Assembly: GCA_012934845.2 (NCBI GenBank)
Contig: WNNJ02003613.1
Coordinates: 1-64,000 of the forward strand
Origin: Pomphorhynchus laevis
Lineage: Eukaryota; Acanthocephala; Palaeacanthocephala; Echinorhynchida; Pomphorhynchidae
Length of the DNA: 64,000 bases
Reading direction: 5' to 3'
Position numbers and translations under genes: made by a program. The notes beneath the pieces were generated by a model. The model was not told the origin of the DNA and did not search any database. It was given only the letters and a program-made list of their open reading frames with translations. Positions within the stretch are counted from its first letter, which is position 1. The number at the start of each line of letters is the position of its first letter. Below, piece by piece: positions 1-9,244 of the stretch.

Positions 1-337
1 GATAGTTCATCTTACTGACGATGGCTGCCGGCTATCACATGACCGTCTAGGAGTGACGAGAGTTTGCAGACTGAAGAATATGCTCGATTCGAACACTTAC
101 TTAAATATACGGAAAGAATTGCTATTCGCAATCTCGAGCAATACCGATTCAAACGAAACTCTTATGATTATATAGAAAGAATTGATCCACTCAATCTCGG
201 TTTCTTACAGTCAAGCATCCGAAAGTTTGATCCTCTGGTTGTTTATGATGGTCTGCATTGCAAATTGTTGGATTTAAGAGCTAACGCCACCAACAATTTA
301 AGCTAGATGTCGGAAATGCATTTTCACAATGTCACAG

Positions 338-417
338 AGGCAGCCGAAACGGCGTGTGATAGTTCATCTTACTGACGATGGCTGCCGGCTATCACATGAC
401 CGTCTAGGAGTGACGAG
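338..417 (+). ncRNA. Hammerhead strands in reversed order (satellite unit 1)
   Basis: Strand 2 comes first: GGCAGCC (339-345), GAAA (346-349), stem III 5' arm (350-362). Strand 1 follows: stem I 3' arm TCTTA (367-371), core CTGACGA (372-378), GGCTGCC (380-386). Strand 3 is last: stem III 3' arm (389-402), TC (403-404, predicted cleavage after 404), stem I 5' arm TAGGA (405-409). Stem II is a perfect 7 bp, stem III about 12 bp, stem I 5 bp with one G-U. Within one unit all three helices cross. With strand 1 from this unit and strands 2 and 3 from the next unit they nest. Activity is inferred, not shown. Confidence 0.6.
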
Positions 418-694
418 AGTTTGCAGACTGAAGAATATGCTCGATTCGAACACTTACTTAAATATACGGAAAGAATTGCTATTCGCAATCTCGAGCAATA
501 CCGATTCAAACGAAACTCTTATGATTATATAGAAAGAATTGATCCACTCAATCTCGGTTTCTTACAGTCAAGCATCCGAAAGTTTGATCCTCTGGTTGTT
601 TATGATGGTCTGCATTGCAAATTGTTGGATTTAAGAGCTAACGCCACCAACAATTTAAGCTAGATGTCGGAAATGCATTTTCACAATGTCACAG

Positions 695-774
695 AGGCAG
701 CCGAAACGGCGTGTGATAGTTCATCTTACTGACGATGGCTGCCGGCTATCACATGACCGTCTAGGAGTGACGAG
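695..774 (+). ncRNA. Hammerhead strands in reversed order (satellite unit 2)
   Basis: Exact repeat of the module at 338-417. Its strands 2 and 3 can pair with strand 1 of the preceding unit (367-386) to form a nested type I hammerhead with a stem II loop of about 310 nt. Confidence 0.6.
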
Positions 775-1051
775 AGTTTGCAGACTGAAGAATATGCTCG
801 ATTCGAACACTTACTTAAATATACGGAAAGAATTGCTATTCGCAATCTCGAGCAATACCGATTCAAACGAAACTCTTATGATTATATAGAAAGAATTGAT
901 CCACTCAATCTCGGTTTCTTACAGTCAAGCATCCGAAAGTTTGATCCTCTGGTTGTTTATGATGGTCTGCATTGCAAATTGTTGGATTTAAGAGCTAACG
1001 CCACCAACAATTTAAGCTAGATGTCGGAAATGCATTTTCACAATGTCACAG

Positions 1052-1131
1052 AGGCAGCCGAAACGGCGTGTGATAGTTCATCTTACTGACGATGGCTGCC
1101 GGCTATCACATGACCGTCTAGGAGTGACGAG
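1052..1131 (+). ncRNA. Hammerhead strands in reversed order (satellite unit 3)
   Basis: Third exact copy of the module at 338-417. It can pair in the same way with strand 1 of unit 2. Confidence 0.6.
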
Positions 1132-1237
1132 AGTTTGCAGACTGAAGAATATGCTCGATTCGAACACTTACTTAAATATACGGAAAGAATTGCTATTCGC
1201 AATCTCGAGCAATACCGATTCAAACGAAACTCTTATG

Positions 1238-1239
<2 letters not shown>

Positions 1240-1296
<57 letters not shown>
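1240..1296. repeat. (TA)n microsatellite
   Basis: Uninterrupted TA dinucleotides replace the remainder of the last satellite unit. Confidence 0.95.
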
Positions 1297-1298
<2 letters not shown>

Positions 1299-1350
1299 AA
1301 TTACAATTATTCATTAACAGCCTCTGGAGGTCTATTTCAAGACGCTATAA

Positions 1351-1524
1351 ATAATCTGTTTAATTATCAGTTAATTAATCCAGAGAACAAAAACTTCTAA
1401 TTTATTAACACAACGCGTTTCGAAAAATTTCTTCTTCAACTTGAAGAAGAAATTTTTCGAAACGCGTTGTGTTAATAAATTAGAAGTTTTTGTTCTCTGG
1501 ATTAATTAACTGATAATTAAACAG

Positions 1525-1529
<5 letters not shown>
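1351..1529. repeat. Perfect 89-bp inverted repeat with 1-nt spacer
   Basis: The left arm (1351-1439) and right arm (1441-1529) are exact reverse complements as far as I can read, around the single base at 1440. Each arm contains the block CGAAACGCGTTGTG or its complement, reminiscent of the GAAAC part of Penelope-type hammerheads, without a good CUGANGA partner. It could be a fold-back insertion or a sequencing or assembly snap-back. Confidence 0.9.

Positions 1530-1587
<58 letters not shown>
1528..1587. repeat. (TA)n microsatellite
   Basis: Long TA run directly beside the palindrome. A third, shorter run lies at 1704-1722, at the 3' end of the LINE that follows. Confidence 0.95.
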
Positions 1588-1590
<3 letters not shown>

Positions 1591-1886
1591 TTTGAACAAT
1601 TTAATTATTAAGCAACAGAGATAATAAATGATTTTAAAAGAAAAACTAGTTTCGGCTGGTGCCTTCTTCAGTTACTAGAGCTTGTAACTCTAGTAACTAG
1701 AGTTATATATATATATATATATTACGGCCTCAGGCCTAGCGGGATCTGAGCCCGCCAGCCAATCCAACACGTCGCCCTCCGATTAAATTATCCGGGGTCA
1801 AGTACCTCAGAGGCGCACTTGGGTTTCCCATTCAATGACAAATGCTGAGCCCGTTTCAGAGCCCACCAAGCTCTCTCCAGAATACG

Positions 1887-2823
1887 TTAAAGACTATCTA
1901 GATCAGCTTTCGCTGACCAGTTCACCGTAATGGTGAACCCCAGGTATCTTACTCGACTTGTGAAGGTAGGGAGTAGTTGATTAGTAAATATGGAAGATAG
2001 AGCTGAGAGTGCTAGTCTCTTCAATTTTTTCTTGGTGACAGGGACGCCATTAAAAGCGACCACCTGCGAGTTCGAGATGTTCAAAATAAGATTTGATTTG
2101 GTTAACTGGTCTTTTAATCTTAAAAGAAACGGCTGATGTCCGAGACTACATTTTTGCATCTGCGTCCAGAGAACAGGGCTGTGGGAGAGTGATTTGAATT
2201 AAAGTGGGCCGCAATGTCGGATGGGGAGGCTAATAGCATTATGATGACGACCTCCTTTCTCTGACTGTCTTTCAAAAGCTGATAGACCCGAGTAGAGAGT
2301 GGCGCGTGGAATTTGGAGGTGCCCGGGACTGGCCCCCAGGAGTAAAGATATCTGTAATAGATAGGTCCCTGTTCCTGAAGTCACACCTAGGCGGAATTGA
2401 TTGGGGTGATTGAGTGGCTCCATAATTATGTTGGGATAGTGACTCCTCTAAAACTTTATCAAAACCTATACTACCAATCCAACCTAATGTACTATCCTTC
2501 CAACAGACAAACTTATCCTTCTTGAATATCTACCAAAAGGAATACTAAGAAGGGTTAAGGTTATAACCTTAGCCCTTCTCAGAGTTAAAGAGCTCTTTAC
2601 TACGGTTAGAAGATCTTGAGATGAAGATGAGTGATGGGGTTATGTACAACTGAGGGAGCCGGATAGACCGCGTATCCTTAAGGACTATAACATCTGCATC
2701 TCTACCAGATAGAAGGCTAAGGGCGGAAGCACCTCTGCACTGAAGAATAAGTGTCTTTTTTAATGAAAAAGAGGCTTGATTACGAGCATTTTTCAGTAAA
2801 ACAGGCTCTTGATTACTTTGCAT
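1887..2823 (-). pseudogene. ORF2 remnants of LINE B1
   Basis: Three in-phase blocks survive. 1887-2159 aligns by eye with the RT thumb of copy C (FTSRVRYLGFTITVNWSAKA). 2199-2423 aligns with the linker before RT. 2569-2823 contains LLSGRDADVIVLKDTRSIRL, the start of the apurinic-type endonuclease with the D-x-R context of copy C. The RT palm motifs are absent, so no enzyme can be made. Target nicking and reverse transcription at the cut site are the known roles of the intact family; here only a relic remains. Confidence 0.7.
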
Positions 2824-2855
2824 TGTGTTAAGTTAGCTGGAGTGGGATGCCTCCC

Positions 2856-4061
2856 CTAGTCGAAACCAGAGGTGAGAAGGTTGGTATTATCACATCCGGC
2901 TGGACTAGGTTGAGTCAATTGCCCACAGGCAATTTTATTTTCCTTAATAGTGACAGCATTGACCACAGTCCAGCGCACGACTCTTCTTGCCAGCTTTGAA
3001 GCTGCAACATTTTGTATTGGTCCAGTCCTCTTATTCGAGGGTTTTCTTCTAATGTTCGACTTAGTCATAGTAGGAAGGGTCATGGCTTGGAATAAGTTAC
3101 TTATCGAATCTTTGATCATTTTCTCTACTTGTGTCATTGCCGCTTGGATCCTACAATCCACATAATTAGATATATACAAGACATTTATCTTGTTACTTGG
3201 ACTGGTGTCAATCATTGTCGGTTCAGAGGCTTGAGCGTAGGCTATTTGATTATTCGCTGTTTTCTTATGCCTCAGCTGATACTATTAAATGCTTTGCATT
3301 TGCGAGACCACGCTGGATGGTATTCACTACAGTTTGAGCAATTCGATTTTAGAAGGTATTTCTCATGTTTGTCGGCAGATCCACATACCCCGCATGTTTG
3401 CGGACTCGCATTTTCTTGCCCTGTGCCCCCACTAATGACAGGTGTTGCAGTAGGGGTAGGTTAATGACTCGGATTCCAGCATTGGGAATATAAAGTTGTG
3501 TCCCAAGTATGGATTACACTTAGAGTGTGCAAGACGCATAGCGTATTCGACGGGTGTTAGGGCGAACGTCACGGAAATTGGATTCCCATTCTTGTCGTTC
3601 AAAAATCTTACTATAATTATATTGAAATCTTTTTCAAGAGAGATGATGTCCTCGCTTGATAAGAACGTTAGCATGTTGTTAATTTTGATCGATGCATGTA
3701 TTGATTTAAAGACTAGTGTACCATTATCAAGGTAGTTCTTCTCGAAGAAGGAAACATAAGCTTTAGCAAGATCTTTGTTGTAGAACTAGACTTCGATCTC
3801 TGTTTCATAATATTTAATAGAATTGAAAAGTATTCTATTTTTGTATTATACAGAGAAGTTACGTAGGAACGCATTAAATAAATTGCTCCATTCTATTGAA
3901 GCTAGCAGCCTAATAATAATCAAATTCTCTGTATTTGGAATTGGGGGAAGCTCTCTCTCCTTTTTATATTCAACAGATGAAACTATAATTATCTTGTTCT
4001 TTCCTTGAAATTCCATTTCGTGATCGTTTGATAGCTCCGACACGTTGTAAACGCAACACAT
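2856..4061 (-). pseudogene. ORF1 (Gag-like, zinc-knuckle) remnant of LINE B1
   Basis: Open blocks at 2856-3215, 3432-3674 and 3846-4061 on the minus strand match the ORF1 of copies B3 and C in order. Between 3290 and 3430 the frame reads cysteine knuckles of the form CGVCG ... CSNCSEYHPAWSRKC (C-x2-C-x4-H-x4-C type), the nucleic-acid-binding signature of ORF1 in Jockey/I-group LINEs. The amino end carries the short block ELPPIPNTENLIII, found also in C. Frame breaks separate the blocks. Confidence 0.65.
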
Positions 4062-4289
4062 TTTTGTAGATTTTTATCGGGACGAAAATTTATATGCCAA
4101 CATAAAGTTCTCTGGTGTGCTTTTGACACAAAGCTATCGTGTAGCAGCAATCGAGTATTCACAATATTCACAAAATAATAACAAGGGTTTTATTAATAAA
4201 TATATAACCGATAAAAACTTTAAGAAACAAAAACATGCAAAAGACAACTTTAAATATAAGCCGTTCACGACGTGTATTTTAAAATCTTC

Positions 4290-6160
4290 AACTTATATTC
4301 ACGGCCTCAGGTCCAGAGGGATCTGAGCCACTCGGCCGCACCATCGCCCCTCCCTCTGACTGAACCATACAGGGTCTCTCACACACCTAAGAGTCTAGTC
4401 AAGGCGGACTATGGTTGGTAATCTCGAGATGATAAGCTTGAGAAACCTTAGTCTTTGTTCTGGGGGATGTCCTCGTGAAAATAAGACTAATCCCGAGATA
4501 GCTCAAGTACCCCTGAGGCGAACTTGGGTTATCCCATTAAATGACAGATGTTGGGCCCGTTTCAGAGCCCACCTAGCTTTCTTCAGTATACGTTTAAGTA
4601 TATCCAGGTCAGATTTCGCCGACCAATTCACCGTAACGGTGAACCCCAGATATTTTACTCGACTCGTGAAGATAGGGAGTGGTTGATGCTGCAACCACTC
4701 TTCATCTCCAGATGTTGATCAACATCTCCAGATGTTGATCACGTTTAAAATTCTTGAATAATACAATGAATGCAGCAAGATATAAGATAGGAGAAAGTGG
4801 GGATCCTTGAGGTACACCCGTAATAGGGTAGAACTGACGCGCATCAGGATCGTATTCATAGTAGAACCGCTTGGTGTACAACAATATATCCACCCTGTTA
4901 ACAATTCTCGCAGGCAACCCGAGGGAACTGAGAAAGGAGATAACGAAGGGAATGGAGATCCGGTCAAATGCAGCTGAAAAATCAAGAAAAACAGCCACAT
5001 CAAGCTGATGACTATTATCCTGACAAAACTGATGCACTTCACCAATTGCTGAATGGACCGAGCGCCCTTTGACAAACCCATGAAAACTCGGTGGGATCAA
5101 ATTACGCCTATATAAATGAACGCGGATTCTAAGCGCAAGCGCTTTCTTGTAGATGGATATGAGGGCGTTTTGAATCGAAATGGGCCGCAGATCTTTAGGA
5201 CAAGTGATGGATCTCTTTTTAGGTAAACAAAACTCGACGGCTGATGTTGATGTCCGCTATGTTGGTCAGGGAGGCTAATAGCATTATGATGGCGACCTCC
5301 TTTCTCTAACTGTATGTCAAAAGCTGACAGACACGAGTAAAGAGTTGCGCGTGGAATTTGGAGGTGCCCAAGAGTGGTCCCTAGGAGTTAAGGATATCTG
5401 TAACAGATTAGTCCCTACTCCTGAAGTCACACCAAGGCGGGATTGGTTGGGGAGATTGAGTGGCTCCATAATTATGTAAGGAAAGTGACTCCTCTAAAAC
5501 TTTGTCAAGGCCTATGCTACCAATCCAAGCTAAGGCTCTATCATTCCAGCAGACACACTTCTCCTTCTTGAATATCTTCCAGAAGGAAGCCTGAGAAGGG
5601 TTTAGGTGAGCAATGCTTGCCCTATCCCTGCTCAGCTGGAGCCTATATCTAGAGCTCCAGTATTGATTCGAGAGGATCCGTCTGGCGGAAACAGAGAGAT
5701 TGGGAAGGTGTAACATTTTAGCTAGGACCTTCGAGCTTTGTTGGAGTAGGATTGTATATTCGACCTTTATAGGTAGTCGAAAGGATCGCGGTAGCTTGCG
5801 ATGAGAGGTAGGAATTAAATTCAGTCAAACTCTCAATTCCAATTCTGGGGAAGAGTTGGATGGCTGCCTGAAAGAAGGCCACTCTAATAGGGTCAAAGTG
5901 AAACCTTCTTCTAAGCAACGTATCGTCCTCTAGCCTCCAGCGAATTAGGTCATGAGAGGTGGTCTGTTGTTGACGCGACTGCTCAGTGCAAATGGGTTTC
6001 AACGGCCACATCGTATGTAGCAGTAATATGTCGAGGAGAGAATTTGTTGTAGAGCAATGAAAGGTGGGGGAAGGTGGTTTATGAATAAGATAGTCAATCC
6101 TTGCTCTGCGGAGTACTGCATTAATCCAACGACCAGTTCTGTCATTAAAGTCACTAAGTA
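4290..6160 (-). mobile_element. Jockey/I-like LINE copy B2, 5' truncated
   Basis: Minus strand. RT palm and fingers at 4702-5100 (HGFVKGRSVHSAIGEVHQFC, FLDFSAAFDRISIPF, ITGVPQGSPLSPILYLAAF), RT thumb at 4503-4694, pre-RT linker at 5408-5716, and the carboxyl half of the endonuclease at 5718 to about 6160 (SDFNDRTGRWINAVLRRARI). The 5' end is cut at the tandem repeat beginning about 6160. An 18-bp direct duplication lies at 4701-4740 inside the RT. The long open frame that appears to start at 6368 is a chimera of repeat and LINE and is not one gene. Confidence 0.8.
4702..5100 (-). pseudogene. RT core of LINE B2
   Basis: 132 codons without interruption, covering RT motif A (FLDFSAAFD) and motif B (GVPQGSPLSP). 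The YADD box expected next is lost at the duplication around 4701-4740. The block keeps a glutamate codon (GEVHQFC) where copy C has a stop codon at 23227, which shows that the C stop is secondary. Confidence 0.75.
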
Positions 6161-6572
6161 AGCCAAATATAAACCAGCATTTCGGCGACAAGGAGTTCAG
6201 CAAAAACAGTAACAGGACCAAAACACAAAATGTAGGCGTGTGCTCACTGTTGATGAGGTCCACCCACGCTGATTGTAGTGCAGTGATGCTGATATGATTC
6301 ATACAACCACATAAAGATAATACCAAACCGACCAATGAAGAATAGCGGCTCGTGTAAGCAATATTCATAATAGTAAAAAGACAGCTTACGGTTTACTGTC
6401 CGGGGAACATTTCGTATAAGAACGGAATAAAAAATCGGTGTATGGTGGATTCGAATTCCGAATATTAGTTACCGCCCACACCAAATATAGAACACATTCA
6501 TTGTGTAATTTGGTATATAAACCAAATATAAACCAGCATTTCGGCGACAAGGAATCAGCAGAAGCATTAAAA

Positions 6573-6648
6573 TGACCGAAACATGAAATGTAGGCGTGGG
6601 CTCACTGCTGATGAGGTCCACCCACGCCGATTGTAATGTACAGTTATG
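6573..6648 (+). ncRNA. Hammerhead strands in reversed order (6.6-kb repeat)
   Basis: Order: GACC-GAAAC, stem III 5' arm ending GGCGTGGG, stem I 3' arm TCACTG, CTGATGA, GGTCC, stem III 3' arm starting CCCACGCC, then GTA and CAGT. Stem II pairs GACC with GGTC, stem III pairs GGCGTGGG with CCCACGCC, stem I pairs ACTG with CAGT. The layout equals that of the 357-bp satellite but the helix sequences are different. Confidence 0.5.
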
Positions 6649-6933
6649 CTTATAGGATTCATGCAACCACACGAGTATAATATCAAACCGACCAATGAAG
6701 AATAGCTGCTCGTGTAAGCAATATTCACAATAGTAAAAGACAGCTTACGATTTACTGTCCAGTGAACATTTCGTCCTAAAACGGAATTAAAAAATCGGTG
6801 TGTGGTGGATTCGAATTGCGAATATTAGATACCGCTTACACCAAATATAGAACACATTGATTGTGTAATTTGGTATAAAAGCCAAATATAAACCAGCATT
6901 TCGGCAACAAGGAGTTCAGTAGAAGCAGTAACA

Positions 6934-7007
6934 GGACCGAAACACGAAATGTAGGCATGGGCTCACTGCTGATGAGATCCATCTACACTGATTGTAGTGT
7001 ACAGTGA
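6934..7007 (+). ncRNA. Hammerhead strands in reversed order (6.97-kb repeat)
   Basis: GGACC-GAAAC, TCACTG-CTGATGA-GATCC and GTA-CAGTGA. Stem I is a perfect 6 bp (CAGTGA with TCACTG); stem II has one mismatch. Copy 6215-6286 has decayed core strings (AAAA and TTGATGA). Confidence 0.45.
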
Positions 7008-7095
7008 TGCTGATAGGATTCATACAACCACACGAGGATAATACCAAACCGATTAATGAATAATAGCGTCTCGTGTAAGTAATTATTACAATAGT

Positions 7096-7930
7096 AAGAT
7101 ATGTAATATTTAAGTAAAAGTTCTCATTAACATAAACTGTCTTATTACAACCTCTACACACGCTAGAATTCGTCAAAGTTACACTTCTTATATTTAAAGC
7201 TTTTTTCTAAGAGAAAAAAGGTGATCAAATAAAGGTGATAAAATACCTAATCTACAATCTTAAACCATCTGATAACACAAATTGTTTAAGTAAAGTATTA
7301 AATATGCTTTTTATTTTGGAGGAGGATCAACAAAATTTAAATTTAATTTTATATTAACTTTATTCTATTTACTAATTTAGACTTGCGATTAAACCACCGA
7401 CGGTAATGGTTTGATCGATTCAGTTATGACTATTATATGCAAAATTAAGTGTAACCTCTTGTTTTAAACATATAAAATAATGGCAGAGCGAAAGCAAAAA
7501 TTTATAAACTTGCAAAACTAATATTCATCCATGAAATGTTTTCTCTCAGCGGTTTAACGTTACTTTCAACTACGTCTTAATGATTCAGATATTTAATGGC
7601 ACTTGGAAGAGCAAAATCAACAAAACAAACATTTATTTTTATATTTCGTCGGCTGCTGATTGCATCATCACCAAACAAAACGCAATTTCAGCTATATTGA
7701 TATAAAAATAATGTATTTATATTTTATATATTTAATTATATTTATATTGATGATAAAAATGTACTTATTTTTAATTATAAAGATGTTATTTTTAAATTAA
7801 ATAATGCCTGAAAATATATGAAATATGTGTATAAAGATATGAAATGTATTTAAAAATATGAATATTGTATATTAAGAATTAAGATATCAAATCTGTGTTC
7901 ATTTGATATTATTTAAATATATGATATAAA
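7096..7930. other. AT-rich stretch without a recognisable gene
   Basis: I see no open frame with coding character here. Short AT repeats dominate from 7680 to 7930. Confidence 0.5.
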
Positions 7931-7989
7931 GTTGTCCACTGTTCAGTAAGAGAACAAATTTATCAGATATTTAAATTATTAATAAAAAT

Positions 7990-9106
7990 TAATTTATATT
8001 AATTTATATTAATGAGCATTCAATTAGTGAACAAATTTATCCAGGTAGCTTCATTCTTTATAAAATAAATATTAATCATAAAGGAGGTGCATATCTAGAT
8101 ATGAACATTAAATTAACATTAACTAAAACTACTTTTCTTAATAATACAAAATATATTCTCTTTATAAAATATATCTTATTATAATTTACATACATATATA
8201 TTTTAAAAAATTATAATTTCAAATGAATAAAATCTATCAATTGGTTAGATATTTTAATATATCTAACTATATCTTAAAATTCAAAAATATGATATTTAAC
8301 TATTATAATTTTTATCCAATAAGTAAACAAATTTATCCATGTAGCTTCATTCTTAGTAAAACCAATATTAATCATAAAGAAGGTGCATATCTAGATATGA
8401 ACATTAAATTAACATTAACTAAAACTACTATTAATTTATATCGTAAAGATGACATATTTAAATTTACAAGAAACCTATCGTTGCATAAGCATTCATGCAT
8501 ACCATATAATATAAAATATAATACATTAAATAAAGAAATTTTAAGAATTGCAACAATATGTAATGATATTGGCTTTCTTCAAAATCATTATAATAATTTA
8601 ATAGATACATATTTAAAACAAGGTTACTATAAAAATAACATCATGCAGAAAATAGTAAAATATATAAATCAACACAATATTATAAAGAATAAATTTAAAC
8701 TCTTTAGTGGCAAATTTTTATGGATGGATAATAAATGTTAATTGGTGACATCCTATTAACATATATTTAATTAACATTAACTAAAACTAGTCTTAATTTA
8801 TATAGTAAAGATGACATATTTAAATTTACAAGAAGCATATTTTTGCATGAGCATTCATGCATACCATATAATATAAAATATAATATATTAAATAATGAAA
8901 TTTTGAGAATTGCAACAATTTGTAACGATATTGGTTTTCTTCAAAATCACTTAAATAATTTAATAGATGCATATTTTAAAATTGGTTACTATAAAAATAA
9001 AATCAAACAGAAAATAGTAAAATATATAAATCAACACAATAATATTAAAAATAAATTCAAACTCTTAAGTGAAAAAATATGGATAGTCAATAATATGAAT
9101 GAATAA
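7990..9106 (+). mobile_element. AT-rich Penelope-like element fragments, tandem partial copies
   Basis: Three overlapping pieces of the RT carboxyl region of the family seen at 41.2-42.6 kb: a short one at 8031-8130, one at about 8330-8741 with intact frame (YLDMNIKLTLTKTTINLYRK ... SGKFLWMDNK), and one at 8765-9106. The segment 8130-8330 also recurs inverted at 52.63-52.83 kb, so it belongs to the family or hitchhiked with it. All lack the RT catalytic core and the 3' tail module. Confidence 0.75.
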
Positions 9107-9244
9107 TGTAATGTTGAATAATGTTAATAATGAAAAAAAAATAAACAGAAAATAGTAAAGTATATAAATTAGCACATTAGAAGTTCATTTGGATATGGTG
9201 GATTATTATTAATATTGCTAGAAAATTATTATATAATCAAGGAA

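Larger units (their letters stand above)
1..1239 (+). repeat. 357-bp satellite array, about 3.5 units, running off the left edge
   Basis: The sequence repeats with a period of exactly 357 bp (the same 80-codon open frame recurs from 64, 421 and 778), and the units look identical by eye. The window opens inside a unit, and the last unit is cut at about 1239 by a TA microsatellite. The identity implies recent amplification or homogenisation. Two overlapping open frames (80 and 67 codons) occur in each unit but resemble nothing I know, and I treat them as chance. Each full unit carries hammerhead-type core strings in an unusual order (see 338-417). The unit shares the core block with repeats at 15.7-16.7 kb. 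Confidence 0.95.
1722..4110 (-). mobile_element. Jockey/I-like LINE copy B1, internally deleted
   Basis: Minus-strand copy of the family seen best at 20.5-24.3 kb. From 3' to 5' it holds RT thumb sequence (1887-2159), a pre-RT linker (2199-2423), the start of the endonuclease domain (2569-2823), and an ORF1 with zinc knuckles (2856-4061). The RT catalytic core is missing between about 2160 and 2200. Its 3' end (GAGGCCGTAAT next to the TA run) matches that of copy B2 at 4290, so this is probably the true family 3' terminus. The 5' limit near 4110 is approximate. Confidence 0.8.
6160..7095 (+). repeat. ~360-bp tandem repeat, about 2.6 units
   Basis: The block AAACCAGCATTTCGGC recurs at about 6172, 6530 and 6890. 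Units are clearly diverged, unlike the 357-bp satellite. Each unit holds the GACC-GAAAC and CTGATGA strings that make up a reversed-order hammerhead module (6215-6286, 6573-6648, 6934-7007). Confidence 0.85.

Noticed and set aside
338-417. A hammerhead folding inside one satellite unit
   Set aside because: All three helices would cross, with only 4 nt linking the far ends of stems III and I; sterically implausible. The cross-unit fold was preferred.
64-1354. Repeated 80- and 67-codon open frames in the 357-bp satellite
   Set aside because: They recur because the DNA repeats; both overlap in different frames, begin at non-ATG starts or inside the ribozyme-like block, and match no family.
5718-6368. 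216-codon open frame as a single protein
   Set aside because: Its first third is tandem-repeat sequence and the rest is LINE endonuclease; the frame is open across the junction by chance.
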